In this document: in pieces, positions 1 through 8,479 of the stretch | Position numbering within the stretch: the first letter of the stretch is position 1 | How the letters are laid out: every line of letters starts with the position of its first letter | NCBI GenBank assembly: GCA_965277075.1 | Contig: OZ255707.1 | Location: 1,798,001-1,862,000 of the forward strand | Length of the DNA: 64,000 bases | Direction: 5' to 3' | From: Lustribacter sp965277075 | GTDB taxonomy: Bacteria > Vulcanimicrobiota > Vulcanimicrobiia > Vulcanimicrobiales > Vulcanimicrobiaceae | Notes under the pieces: model-generated | Database searches by the model: none | What the model was told of the DNA's origin: nothing | The model's input: the letters and a program-made list of their open reading frames with translations, nothing else | Made by a program: the position numbers and the translations under genes

Positions 1-2
1 CG

Positions 3-452
3 GTCGTCGCGCAAGGCCAGGCGGACCTCGGCGTCATGAACGAACCGATGATCACGCGCGGCGTCGAGGCAGGTCAGTGGAGTCAGCCGTTCTACAACGG
101 GCCGCGTGAATTCGGACCGTACGCGTATTCGACGATCAACGTCACGCAGCAGACGATCGATGGCGATCCGCAAGGCGTCCGGGCGTTCGTCAACGGCATG
201 AAGCGCGGGCTCGCATTCGTGCGCGACCACCAGGACGAGACGTACGCCGCCGCTGCCAAGGAGTTTCCGGATCTCTCGCCGTCCGTGCTGAAAGCCTCGC
301 TCGCCCGCGCGTATGCGGATCAGCTCTGGGAGTGGAGCGGAAAGATCAGCCCCGAGTCGGTAAAAACCGCCGAAGCCGTCGTCATCGCCGCCGGTTTGCT
401 GGCGGCCAAAGTCCCGTATGGGGAAATCATCGACCCGCAGTTCTTCTCGTAA
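3..452 (+). CDS. ABC transporter substrate-binding protein, NMT1/THI5-like (3' part)
   Basis: The frame is open from the left edge (base 3), so this is the C-terminal ~149 residues of a gene that begins outside the window. The text has the style of periplasmic NMT1/THI5/SsuA-like solute-binding proteins: a QADLGVMNEP segment followed by a tail rich in helical repeats (RAFVNGMKRGLAFV, then EFPDLSPSVLKASLARAY). Such proteins deliver pyrimidine precursors, sulfonates or similar small organics to an ABC permease. It lies 20 bp upstream of an isochorismatase-fold hydrolase on the same strand, so an uptake-plus-hydrolysis operon is plausible. The substrate cannot be read from this fragment. Confidence 0.7.
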   Translation, partial: VVAQGQADLGVMNEPMITRGVEAGQWSQPFYNGPREFGPYAYSTINVTQQTIDGDPQGVRAFVNGMKRGLAFVRDHQDETYAAAAKEFPDLSPSVLKASLARAYADQLWEWSGKISPESVKTAEAVVIAAGLLAAKVPYGEIIDPQFFS

Positions 453-472
453 GGTTTGAAAGGAACGTCGTA

Positions 473-1237
473 ATGGCCGTTTGGGATAAATTCATCACCG
501 AGACCGATCGCAAGGTGTACACCGCATCGGGGTATGGCGCGCGCGGAGGTTTCGGAACGCGCCCGGCCGTGCTCGTCGTCGACGTGAACTACGCGTTCAC
601 GGGCGACGCGAAGCTGCCGATCCTCGAATCGGTGAAAACCTGGCGCAACAGTTGCGGCGCAACGGGCTGGGCTGCGATCGAACCGACGCAGCGCCTTCTC
701 GCCGCAGCACGCGCAAACCACATCCCGGTCTTCTTCAGCACCGGCGTCGATACGCGACCCGACGGGTTCGACCGCGGCGGCTGGGCGCACAAGAACAGCC
801 GGTCGAAAGAAGATCTGCCGGCGGCAACGTCGAGGCTGGCGACGCGCGGAAACGATATCGTTGCGGAGATCGCGCCGCAGCCGCACGAGATCCTCATCGA
901 GAAGCTCAAGCCGAGTCCGTTCAACGGCACGCCGCTCGCGGGTTTCCTCGTCGACCTCGGCGTGGACACGCTTCTGGTCACGGGTACGACGACGTCCGGC
1001 TGCGTGCGCGCCGCCGTCATCGACGCGTTCTCGCTCAATTACAAGATTTCGATCGTCGAAGAGTGCACGTTCGACCGCTTCGAGAGTTCACACGCGATCA
1101 ATCTGTTCGATATGCAAGCCAAGTACTGCGATCTCGTCGGTGTCGACGAGGCAACGGCGTATCTCGGAGAAACCGGCCCCGGACTCTACGACGACAAGAT
1201 CGCCTTCACACCGGCGCGCGAAACCGTCCCGGCTTAA
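473..1237 (+). CDS. Isochorismatase-family cysteine hydrolase (N-carbamoylsarcosine amidase-like)
   Basis: 254 aa. The start is ATG 473, eight bases after an AGGA ribosome-binding site at 461; a longer frame upstream overlaps the previous gene and is not needed. The isochorismatase-fold triad is visible: Asp37 in VLVVDVNYAF, Lys144 in ILIEKLKPSPF and nucleophile Cys177 in TTTSGCVRAAV. The family hydrolyses C-N bonds (N-carbamoylsarcosine, ureidoacrylate, nicotinamide) or the isochorismate ether. The length and the GCVRAAV context resemble the N-carbamoylsarcosine amidohydrolase branch. It follows the NMT1-like binding protein gene by 20 bp and its stop overlaps dinB tail to tail by 4 bp. The exact substrate is inference. 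Confidence 0.85.
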   Translation: MAVWDKFITETDRKVYTASGYGARGGFGTRPAVLVVDVNYAFTGDAKLPILESVKTWRNSCGATGWAAIEPTQRLLAAARANHIPVFFSTGVDTRPDGFDRGGWAHKNSRSKEDLPAATSRLATRGNDIVAEIAPQPHEILIEKLKPSPFNGTPLAGFLVDLGVDTLLVTGTTTSGCVRAAVIDAFSLNYKISIVEECTFDRFESSHAINLFDMQAKYCDLVGVDEATAYLGETGPGLYDDKIAFTPARETVPA

Positions 1238-2274
1238 AACAGGCGCAACTCGCGCGCTTCTTCGGCAGTGAGCGAGGCGACGCGCGTGCCGAGCAGCCGG
1301 ATCGGCGTGCCGCGCAGCTGCGAGCGGTCCCAGCACCACGTCGACGCCGCGAGAATCGTCGCGGCGTCGTTCGCGGCGACCGCCAGCGACGTCTGCCGGC
1401 CGGTGACGACGAAGTCGGCGCGCTTGACCTTCACGCCGACCGTCGCGGCGCGCAGCGCTTTGTGTTGAAGATCGCCGGCAAGTTCGTCCGCTTGCGCGCG
1501 CAGCACGTCGAGGACGCGCCCCTCGTCGCGCACGTCGTACTCGAACGTCTCTTCGGTCGAGATCGATTTGCGTTCGCGCGAGCCGTCGACGGCGCGGTCG
1601 TCGATGCCGCGTGCGAGATCGCGAAATTCATGACCGCCGCGACCGAAGAGCGCGTAGGCCGTCTCGACGGTGAGATCGGCGACGTCGCCGATCGTCCTGA
1701 GCCCGGCGGCTTCGAGCCGCGGCAGCGTCTTCGGTCCGATGCCCCACAGACGCCCGACCGGCAGCGCGGCGAGAAATGTTCGCTCCGTGCCGGGTGCGAC
1801 GACGGTAAGCCCGTTCGGCTTGTTCATGTCGGACGCGATCTTGGCGACCATCTTGACCGCCGCGACGCCGGCGCTTGCGGTCAACCCGACCTCGTCGCGA
1901 ATGCGCGCGCGCACCCGCTCTGCGAAGGCCGACGCCTCATCGATGCTCGTCGCCGGCAGCGCGACAAACGCCTCATCGAGCGATAGTCCCTCGACGGCCG
2001 ACGCACCGTCGGCGAAGATTGCAAAGACCGCATCCGACGCAGCACGATACGTCGCAAAATCGGGCGCGACGACGGTGAGCCGCGGACACAACTGCAACGC
2101 CTTGTACAGCGGCATCGCGGAGCGTACACCGAACGGCCGTGCCTCGTACGACGCGGTCAGAACGACGGACCGGCGGCTCGATCCCGAAACCGCGAGCGGC
2201 ACGCCGCGCAATCCGGGATTGTCCCGTTGCGCGACCGCCGCATAAAATGCATCGAGATCGAAGTGAACGATCAC
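1234..2274 (-). CDS. dinB: DNA polymerase IV (Y-family)
   Basis: 346 aa, the usual size for bacterial Pol IV. It begins MIVHFDLDAFYAAV, containing the first catalytic Asp and the steric-gate tyrosine region. The second metal-binding pair is in GLSLDEAFVAL (SxDE). A helix-hairpin-helix-like stretch (LWGIGPKTLPRLEAAGLRT) and the little-finger domain follow. It performs error-prone translesion synthesis. Its start overlaps the stop of the upstream nucleotidyltransferase gene by 4 bp, so the two are probably co-transcribed. No LexA-type box was recognised. Confidence 0.95.
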   Translation of the reverse strand: MIVHFDLDAFYAAVAQRDNPGLRGVPLAVSGSSRRSVVLTASYEARPFGVRSAMPLYKALQLCPRLTVVAPDFATYRAASDAVFAIFADGASAVEGLSLDEAFVALPATSIDEASAFAERVRARIRDEVGLTASAGVAAVKMVAKIASDMNKPNGLTVVAPGTERTFLAALPVGRLWGIGPKTLPRLEAAGLRTIGDVADLTVETAYALFGRGGHEFRDLARGIDDRAVDGSRERKSISTEETFEYDVRDEGRVLDVLRAQADELAGDLQHKALRAATVGVKVKRADFVVTGRQTSLAVAANDAATILAASTWCWDRSQLRGTPIRLLGTRVASLTAEEARELRLF

Positions 2275-2738
2275 GGCGACCGCTTGAGACGTCTCCGAAT
2301 GCGCGCCGCGTCAACCCGATCTTGTTCGCGGCCGGTTGCGTCTTTATTTCGAAGTAATTCTTGAGCGCCGATAAAGGGAAGGCAAAGCCCGTCGAGTTCT
2401 TCCTCGACACGATTCGGCCACGATTCTTCGAAGGTAACACCGGATATCGACGTGAGGATCTCGATTCGAATTGGCTGCACGCCGATCTGGAAAACGATGT
2501 CCTCGTGTAACAGGTCCGTGACACGAAAATCTCCGAGCGGAGCGCCGAACAATGCAACCGCGTCCCATGCCCGTTGTGCATTCTCAGCCGTCGGAGAGAT
2601 CCAGATATCGATGTCTTTCGTAGCCCGAGGACGGTCGTGAATAAAAACCGCGTACGCACCGACTACCAAGAAGTTAACGTTCGCGTCGATGAAGCCTTGC
2701 AACAGATCTTTGAAGTCGCGCGGCAGTCGCATCGGCAT
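2271..2738 (-). CDS. Nucleotidyltransferase-fold protein (MNT/DUF6036-like)
   Basis: 155 aa. A minimal nucleotidyltransferase pattern is visible near the N-terminus: VVGAYAVFIHDRPRATKDIDIW, i.e. a G-A-x motif followed by the DxD-type metal pair (given here in two parts: VVGAYAVF and ATKDIDIW). Proteins of this type resemble the antitoxin/toxin nucleotidyltransferases (MNT, AbiEii) and DUF6036. It is preceded by a small gene that overlaps its start by 65 bp, and it overlaps dinB by 4 bp. A toxin-antitoxin role is possible for the pair but is inference; the partner does not look like a HEPN domain. Confidence 0.75.
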   Translation of the reverse strand: MPMRLPRDFKDLLQGFIDANVNFLVVGAYAVFIHDRPRATKDIDIWISPTAENAQRAWDAVALFGAPLGDFRVTDLLHEDIVFQIGVQPIRIEILTSISGVTFEESWPNRVEEELDGLCLPFIGAQELLRNKDATGREQDRVDAARIRRRLKRSP

Positions 2739-2928
2739 CGTCTTCCCATGGTAGATGGCCGCTCAGCTTTGCACCGAGTTCGATCCGTGACGCCGGCGTC
2801 GAACGGAGATCATCCACATCGTCGGCATCGCTCTCCGCCAGCTTCACGACCCGCACCCACGCCGTCGATCGCCGATGCGCTGCCCGCGCCCGATAGTCAG
2901 GGTCGCGAGCCAATTTCTCAAGGCTCAT
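2674..2928 (-). CDS. Small charged protein upstream of the nucleotidyltransferase
   Basis: 84 aa from ATG 2928 (MSLEKLARDPDYRARAAH...), rich in Arg and Asp, with an SDADDVDDL acidic patch. It lies directly upstream of, and overlaps by 65 bp, the nucleotidyltransferase gene on the same strand. Two-gene modules of a short protein and a nucleotidyltransferase are common in bacteria, which is the main reason to believe it. I recognise no domain. It could instead be a spurious frame, since the overlap is long for this otherwise tightly packed chromosome. Confidence 0.45.
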   Translation of the reverse strand: MSLEKLARDPDYRARAAHRRSTAWVRVVKLAESDADDVDDLRSTPASRIELGAKLSGHLPWEDDADATAARLQRSVARLHRRER

Positions 2929-2944
2929 CTTGAAGAGTTCGCCG

Positions 2945-3781
2945 CTACGGGCCGAAAAGCGTGCGGATCCGTTCCATATTGCGGACGTCGTCCGGCTCTT
3001 CGCCCGGCGTCTCCAAGATCGCGGTTTTCGTCGCGAGCGCGGCGTGCGTCGAGAGCGCCCGGAAACCGGCGAGGCCGATGTTGCCCTCGCCGATGTGCCA
3101 GTGCCGGTCGCGGTGGCCGCCGAGCGGAATCTCCGTATCGTTGAAGTGGAACATCGCGACGCGCTCGAGACCGATCTCGCGTTCGGCAAGATCGAGAAAT
3201 CGCTCGACGCCCTCCGTGCTGTCGATCTGATAGCCGGCCGCCCACGAATGAGCGGTATCGAGGCAAACCGCGAGTTGCGGGTGTGCGACGGTTCGCACGA
3301 ACGCGCCGAGTTCCTCGAGCGTTCCGCCGCACAGCTGTCCTGCGCCGGCCGAATTCTCCATCACGAGATACACGTTCGGCGCGATGTCGGCGAGCGCCGA
3401 TTCGAGCGCGGCGATGACTTGGGTGAAGCCGTCGCTGCGCTCGCGTTTGCCGTACGAGCCGAGATGCGTGTTCACGAACGCGACCGATCCGGCGGCCGCG
3501 ACGCGTAGATCGTTTACCAGCAACCGCAGCGAATTGCTCGCGACCTTCGGGTCTTCGCTCGCGAGATTGATCAGGTACGACGTATGGATGACGGCCGACG
3601 CGATACCGGCGCCCGCGCGCAGCGACGCGAAGCGTTTGAGCGCCGGCGCGTCGATCGGTCCGACACGATATGTCTTGGGATTGCCGCTGAAGAACTGCAA
3701 CGCCGTGCAGCCCAGACGCTGCGCGTACGCGACCGCCTCGTCGTAGCCCGAACCGACGCGGACGTGCAGCCCGATATGCAC
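2945..3781 (-). CDS. nfo: Endonuclease IV (AP endonuclease)
   Basis: 278 aa from a GTG start at 3781 (VHIGLHVRVGSG); this start shares one base with the helicase stop codon (TAGTG). The family's zinc-ligand segments are visible: VIHTSYLINLAS, VMENSAGAG, VCLDTAHSWAAGY, MFHFNDTEIPLGGHRDRH and AILETPG. It cleaves DNA 5' to abasic sites in base-excision repair. Translational coupling to the upstream helicase is likely from the overlap. A much longer open frame upstream in the same phase is antisense-style shadow of the helicase and is not used. Confidence 0.93.
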   Translation of the reverse strand: MHIGLHVRVGSGYDEAVAYAQRLGCTALQFFSGNPKTYRVGPIDAPALKRFASLRAGAGIASAVIHTSYLINLASEDPKVASNSLRLLVNDLRVAAAGSVAFVNTHLGSYGKRERSDGFTQVIAALESALADIAPNVYLVMENSAGAGQLCGGTLEELGAFVRTVAHPQLAVCLDTAHSWAAGYQIDSTEGVERFLDLAEREIGLERVAMFHFNDTEIPLGGHRDRHWHIGEGNIGLAGFRALSTHAALATKTAILETPGEEPDDVRNMERIRTLFGP

Positions 3782-5034
3782 TATCTTCGGCCGTAGTTGA
3801 ACCGGCTCGCGCGGGTACCGCGGGGCATGAAGCTCATCGCGCGTCCACCGCCGGCCGCACGCGACGGATTCTTCTCGAACGTCGTGCCCGTGACGAGCAC
3901 CGCGTCCGAGGGCCGCTCGCGGCGCCCAACGCGCCCGATCAGTTGTTCCGTCTCCGACTCGCCGAACGCGTCGGCGTCGGTGATGACGATCAGATCCGCC
4001 GCCGGGATGTCGATGCCGCTGCCGATCAGGTTCGTCGCTGCGAGAATCGACGGCGCGCGTCCGCGAAACGCCGTCATCATCTCGATGCGCGTGCCGACGT
4101 CGTTCACGCGCACGCCACGGCTGCGATTGCGCTTCGACTGCTCTTTCGTATCGGCCATATCTCCGCGCAATTGCTGGACGTCGAGGTCGTAATTCTCCTC
4201 GAGCCGTTGCGCGAGCCGCGGCACATCGCCGCGCGTACGGCCGATGACGAAGATGCGCGAACCGCGACCCAGGTGATCGCGAATGAGTTCGTCGGCGTGC
4301 GAGAGCTGTTCCGGCGGCGGTTCGCCCCACACACCTTCGATCTTATGCACTTTGGTCGGCAGCACGTTGAACGGCATTTTTCGCATGCGAATCACGTTCT
4401 TGAACGCGCCAACGCGCGTGAGGTAGCTGCGCAATTCGTTGGGCGTCGCGGTCGCATAGATCAGCGGCGCGTCGATGTCTTCGAGCAGCCGCAAGTGTTC
4501 CCGCTCGTCGAACGCGTTGACGTCGTCGACGATGACCAGGTCGCTGGCGTCGATCATGTCCCAATAGCGGTCGATCGTGAGCAGCATTGCCGAGCCCACG
4601 ACGACGCGCACGCTGCCGTCGCGCAAACCGTCTTCCGTTTCGCGCCGTTCGCCCGGCGCCGCGCCGCCGTGAATCTGGCCGACGCCGAGCCCCGTGCCGG
4701 CCAGCCGCTCCGAAAAATAGGTGATGTGCTGACGGATCAGATCGCGCGTCGGCGCGAGGATGACGATGTAACCGTCACCGGCCATGATCGTGTCGATCCC
4801 GACGCGCATCAACACTTCGGTTTTCCCCGAACCCGTCGGTGCTTGCAACAAGAACTCGTGTTCGCCCGCGTCGAGTAACGCCGAGATCTCGGTGACTGCG
4901 TTGCGCTGATCGTCGGTCAGTTTGAACTGTTCCCCCGGCGCAATCAGCTCGTGGGCGACGGCGACGGCTTGGGCGTTGGCATTGATGGTATTCCAAACCG
5001 ATGCATCGGCCGGAAGGGCTACGCGAGCGATAAT
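3781..5034 (-). CDS. Superfamily 2 (DEAD/DEAH-like) helicase, start unusual
   Basis: Walker A LLQAPTGSGKTE, motif Ia APTRDLIRQH, a degenerate motif II (VIVDDVNAF instead of DExH/D), motif III YATATP, motif V AATNLIGSGIDIP and motif VI QLIGRVGRRE are all present, so this is an SF2 helicase-like ATPase. The first ATG/GTG/TTG in frame is TTG 4851-4856, immediately before Walker A. The frame upstream (FKLTDDQRNAVTEISALL) clearly belongs to the protein, as it resembles the Q-motif region. Between that TTG and an in-frame stop inside scpB there is no ATG, GTG or TTG. I give the far limit at ATT 5032-5034, next to an AGGAG; ATC 5029-5031 or CTG 4945-4947 are alternatives. Its target is unknown. Confidence 0.75.
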   Translation of the reverse strand: MIARVALPADASVWNTINANAQAVAVAHELIAPGEQFKLTDDQRNAVTEISALLDAGEHEFLLQAPTGSGKTEVLMRVGIDTIMAGDGYIVILAPTRDLIRQHITYFSERLAGTGLGVGQIHGGAAPGERRETEDGLRDGSVRVVVGSAMLLTIDRYWDMIDASDLVIVDDVNAFDEREHLRLLEDIDAPLIYATATPNELRSYLTRVGAFKNVIRMRKMPFNVLPTKVHKIEGVWGEPPPEQLSHADELIRDHLGRGSRIFVIGRTRGDVPRLAQRLEENYDLDVQQLRGDMADTKEQSKRNRSRGVRVNDVGTRIEMMTAFRGRAPSILAATNLIGSGIDIPAADLIVITDADAFGESETEQLIGRVGRRERPSDAVLVTGTTFEKNPSRAAGGGRAMSFMPRGTRASRFNYGRR

Positions 5035-5645
5035 TCTCCTACTTCCTGTTGTGTGCTTGCGGCCGCCACCGTCATCGGCAACTCGATGTCGCGCGATTGC
5101 GTCGCGTCGAAATCGACCGCCGGCAAATCATCGAGCGAGTTGAGACCGAACGCCTCCAAGAAATCCGGCGTCGTCTTATAGAGCGTCGGACGCCCGGGCG
5201 ACTCTTTGCGGCCGGACTCCATGATGAATCGCCGATCGAGCAACGTTGCGATGACCGAATCAGCGCCGACGCCGCGGATCTCTTCGATTTGACCCTTCGT
5301 CACCGGTTCGTTATATGCGACGATCGCCAACGTCTCGAGCGCCGCCGGCGAGAGGTTGTTCTTGGGCGGGAGCAGATACGCTTCTACCGCGGCACGCGCG
5401 GCCGGCGAACTCGCGAACCGATACCCGCCGGCGATTTCGCGCAGTACGATGCCGCGCTCCGCGAAGTCCGCGTCGATGCGCTGCAACGCGATCGTGACGT
5501 CGGACTCATCGGCACCGGTCAACTTGGCCAGCGTCTTGATCGAAAGCGCTTCCGACGCGACGAAGAGTACCGCCTCGATCCCGCATTGCAGCGCACCCGT
5601 GTCGAGCAGCTCGGCTTGGACCGGCGCATCGTCATCAGCTTGCAA
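5019..5645 (-). CDS. scpB: Segregation and condensation protein B
   Basis: 208 aa. Typical ScpB winged-helix pair: an N-terminal segment GIEAVLFVASEALSIKTLAKL and the conserved LSPAALETLAIVAYNEPVTK, then RGVGADSVIATLLDRRFI and GRPTLYKTT. It partners ScpA and SMC in chromosome condensation. It overlaps scpA by 11 bp upstream and the apparent coding start of the helicase downstream, so scpA-scpB-helicase-nfo look like one transcription unit with the Nudix gene at its head. The tail after GLNSLDDLPA is poorly conserved and Thr/Gln-rich. Confidence 0.95.
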   Translation of the reverse strand: MQADDDAPVQAELLDTGALQCGIEAVLFVASEALSIKTLAKLTGADESDVTIALQRIDADFAERGIVLREIAGGYRFASSPAARAAVEAYLLPPKNNLSPAALETLAIVAYNEPVTKGQIEEIRGVGADSVIATLLDRRFIMESGRKESPGRPTLYKTTPDFLEAFGLNSLDDLPAVDFDATQSRDIELPMTVAAASTQQEVGELSLA

Positions 5646-6396
5646 CGCTCACCTCGGCCGGCGAAGGCAGCAGAATGTCGATGTCATCGAACGCGGCGGT
5701 TTGCTGCGCGATACAACGACCGCGCCGCACCAGTTCGAGCACGGCGAGAAACGTCACGACGATCGTGAACCGGTCTCCCCCGCGCACGAGGGCGAAGAAA
5801 CTGGCGCGTCCATCCCGTCGTACCAAACGCGCGACGGCATCCATCTGTTCCATGAGCGACACGCGCTCCCGCACGATCGTCCGAACGTCCGGCTTTGCCG
5901 AGCGCAGCACCGCTTCGAGTGCGCGCGCCAGCTTCGAGACGTCGATCTTGTACCGTTGCATGATGTCGGCGGTCGCGTCGCCGCCTTCCGCGCGCGCGTA
6001 GTACGCCGCCGCTTCACGTGCACGCGTTTGCAGGTCGCGGCTCGCGTCGCGATAGCGCGAGTATGCGATCAGCCGCTCGCGCAGACGCGCCTCGACCGCC
6101 TCGACCGACTCTTCACCGCCGCCTTCGAAGTCGACCGGAATCGGCGGCAGCAGCGCTTTCGATTTGAGGAACACGAGCGTCGAGGCGATGACGAGATAGT
6201 CCGCCGCGATCTCGACGTCGATCGCCTCCATCGACGCAATGTACGCAAAGTACTGATCCGCGACCGCTGCCAACGGCACGGTCGCGATGTCGAGTTGTTG
6301 TTCTTTGACGAGACTCAGGAGCAGGTCGAGCGGACCATCAAAGACGTCGAGGGAGACACGGCACGCCCGATCGTCGATCGCTTCCGGTGAAATCAA
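5635..6396 (-). CDS. scpA: Segregation and condensation protein A
   Basis: 253 aa. The hallmark kleisin start is present: VFDGPLDLLLSLVKEQQLDI followed by VADQYFAYI, then EIAADYLVIASTLVFLKSKALLP (in two pieces: AADYLVIASTLVFL, KSKALLP). The C-terminal winged helix bridges SMC heads. It overlaps the Nudix gene by 4 bp (ATGA) and scpB by 11 bp. Confidence 0.95.
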   Translation of the reverse strand: MISPEAIDDRACRVSLDVFDGPLDLLLSLVKEQQLDIATVPLAAVADQYFAYIASMEAIDVEIAADYLVIASTLVFLKSKALLPPIPVDFEGGGEESVEAVEARLRERLIAYSRYRDASRDLQTRAREAAAYYARAEGGDATADIMQRYKIDVSKLARALEAVLRSAKPDVRTIVRERVSLMEQMDAVARLVRRDGRASFFALVRGGDRFTIVVTFLAVLELVRRGRCIAQQTAAFDDIDILLPSPAEVSVAS

Positions 6397-6887
6397 GATG
6401 CGCTGGAGTCCCTCATCGCCTCGAGCTCCGGCTCTGCTTGCAGCTCGAACTCGAATATTGTGTCGCCTTCCTTATCGAGGTACTCGAGCCCCAAGTCGAC
6501 GAGCCGCTTCTCGTTGACGTATTTGAGCGCTTTCTTTGCGGCTCGAATCTCGAACCAACGGGCCTCGTCGACCTCGTGATCGTGGTTGGCCGTATCGCCC
6601 GAGAGGTAGCGCATAAGGTAGAAGTGGACCGATTTCTTGTGCTTGGTCCGGTTCAGATAGAACCAGTAGGCGATGTCGGAGAGCTTTATGAGGATCTCAG
6701 CCCAGCAGCCCGTTTCCTCGCGAACTTCGCGGAGAGCGGCCTGCTCGTGCGTCTCACGGGCTTCGACGTGCCCCTTCGGGAGCGACCAGACGCGTGGGGT
6801 CCCGCGCCCGATCAACAGGGCTTCGAGGGTTTCGCCGTTCCGCCGCAGGACGAGTCCGCCCGCAGAAACCTCGTATTTGATCCGCAT
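6393..6887 (-). CDS. Nudix hydrolase
   Basis: 164 aa. A complete Nudix box lies at about residues 39-61: GHVEARETHEQAALREV followed by REETGCW, fitting G-x5-E-x7-REUxEExGU. The family cleaves nucleoside diphosphates linked to another moiety. The short WSLPKGHVEARET context is like diadenosine-polyphosphate or MutT-type enzymes. It is the first gene of the minus-strand run leading into scpA; a possible -10 (TATACT) lies about 40 bp upstream. Substrate not assignable. Confidence 0.9.
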   Translation of the reverse strand: MRIKYEVSAGGLVLRRNGETLEALLIGRGTPRVWSLPKGHVEARETHEQAALREVREETGCWAEILIKLSDIAYWFYLNRTKHKKSVHFYLMRYLSGDTANHDHEVDEARWFEIRAAKKALKYVNEKRLVDLGLEYLDKEGDTIFEFELQAEPELEAMRDSSAS

Positions 6888-6926
6888 CTGAATCGATCCA
6901 CTCCGTTCGTCGGAGGGTGTTCAACA

Positions 6927-6932
6927 AGTATA
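6927..6932 (-). promoter_or_regulatory. Possible -10 element for the nudix-scpAB operon
   Basis: On the minus strand TATACT stands about 40 bp before the Nudix ATG in a 98-bp gap between gcvPB and the Nudix gene. No good -35 lies 16-18 bp upstream, so this is a weak call. Confidence 0.3.
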
Positions 6933-6985
6933 GCGCCGGCTCCCAAGAAGGAATTGCCGCCGAGCAGATCGAGCGATCGGCCGCC

Positions 6986-8479
6986 CTATCCCGTGGGGCG
7001 CCAGCGGAGGTTCGGCTGCCGCGCGGCGCGGGTTTCGTCGACGCGCCCCACGACGGTGTTCACCGGCGTATCGATCACGGCGCCGGGATTCTCGCGCGCG
7101 GCAATCAGGATGTCGCGAAACGCCGCGATGAATGCGTCGAGCGTCTCCTTCGACTCCGTTTCCGTCGGCTCGATCATCAAACATTCAGGAACGAGCAGGG
7201 GAAAGTACACGGTCGGCGCGTGATAGCCGCGGTCGAGCAGCGCTTTTCCGATGTCGAGGGCGCGAACACCGGTGTCCCGCTTGATCGACTGTGCGGAGGC
7301 GACGAACTCATGCCGGTTCGGCTCGTCGTACGGAATGTCGATCAGGTCGGCGATCGACGCGCGGATGTAGTTCGCGTTGAGGATCGCGAGCTGCGATACG
7401 CGCGTGAGCCCCTCGGCACCGTTCGCATAACAGTACGCGAGCGCACGCACCATATGCGCGAAATTCGACCAGAACGAACGCATGGTTCCGATCGCATCGG
7501 GCCGCTCGAAGTCCAGCCGAAAGGTTCGCTCGTCGGAACGCCAGTCGCCCTCGATTTCATCGGCGTCGTCGGCCCGCACGACCGGCACCGGCAAGAACGG
7601 CACGAGATGCGCCGCGACGCCGACCGGTCCGGCACCGGCGCCGCCGCCGCCGTGCGGAATCGAGAACGTCTTGTGCAGGTTGAGGTGCATGAGGTCGAAG
7701 CCCATGTCGCCCGGCCGGCTGTTTCCCATCAGCGCGTTCGCATTCGCGCCGTCATAATACATCAGGCCGCCGACGGCATGCACCGCAGCAGCGATCTGGT
7801 GAATCTGATCCTCGAAGAGCCCAAGTGTATTCGGGTTCGTCATCATGCACACGGCCGTATCGTCGCCGACCGCCGCCTCGATCGCGTCGAGCGAAACGCG
7901 TCCGCGCGCGTCGGATTGTAGCGAGACGACCTTGTAGCCGACCATCGCCGCCGACGCAGGGTTCGTTCCGTGCGCCGTGTCGGGGACGATTACCGTCGTC
8001 CGCTGCACATCGCCGCGCTTCGCGAAATAGGCTTTCGCGATCAGCAATGCGGTGAGTTCGGCGTGCGCGCCGGCGGCCGGGTTGAGCGAGAACGCGGCCA
8101 TGCCGAAGAGTGAGGCCAGACTTCGTTCGAGCTCCCACATCACGGCCAGCGCGCCCTGCGCGAGTTCGTCGGGCGCGTACGGATGCAGATCGCGCATTGA
8201 CGGCAGGTTCGCGAGCGCATCGTTGATGCGTGGGTTGTACTTCATCGTACAGGATCCGAGCGGATAGAACGTCGTGTCGATACCGAACGTCTTTTGCGAA
8301 AGTCGGGTGAAATGACGCACGACGTCGAGTTCGCTGTTGTCGGGCAACGGCAAGTCGTCGCGCCGGGCGTCCGCGGTGAGCAACGTTTCGAGCGCCGGAG
8401 CCGGCGCGACGTACCGGTTCGCGCGACCGTCCTGTCCGGTCTCGAAAATCAGCGGCGTTTCAAACGCTGGCAACGGCAT
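6986..8479 (-). CDS. gcvPB: Glycine dehydrogenase (decarboxylating) subunit 2
   Basis: 497 aa, the size of the C-terminal half of a split P-protein. The PLP-lysine motif LHLNLHKTFSIPHGGGG is present, as are TFYPLGSCTMKYNP near the N-terminus and FPLLVPECLMIEPTETE near the end. With GcvPA it decarboxylates glycine and loads the aminomethyl group on GcvH. It overlaps gcvPA by 20 bp and is the last gene of the speE-gcvT-gcvH-gcvPA-gcvPB run. Confidence 0.96.
   Translation of the reverse strand: MPLPAFETPLIFETGQDGRANRYVAPAPALETLLTADARRDDLPLPDNSELDVVRHFTRLSQKTFGIDTTFYPLGSCTMKYNPRINDALANLPSMRDLHPYAPDELAQGALAVMWELERSLASLFGMAAFSLNPAAGAHAELTALLIAKAYFAKRGDVQRTTVIVPDTAHGTNPASAAMVGYKVVSLQSDARGRVSLDAIEAAVGDDTAVCMMTNPNTLGLFEDQIHQIAAAVHAVGGLMYYDGANANALMGNSRPGDMGFDLMHLNLHKTFSIPHGGGGAGAGPVGVAAHLVPFLPVPVVRADDADEIEGDWRSDERTFRLDFERPDAIGTMRSFWSNFAHMVRALAYCYANGAEGLTRVSQLAILNANYIRASIADLIDIPYDEPNRHEFVASAQSIKRDTGVRALDIGKALLDRGYHAPTVYFPLLVPECLMIEPTETESKETLDAFIAAFRDILIAARENPGAVIDTPVNTVVGRVDETRAARQPNLRWRPTG

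Noticed and set aside
652..1986. Long plus-strand open frame (444 codons) across the isochorismatase and dinB genes
   Set aside because: Arg-rich antisense/off-frame shadow of two well-supported genes; no domain.
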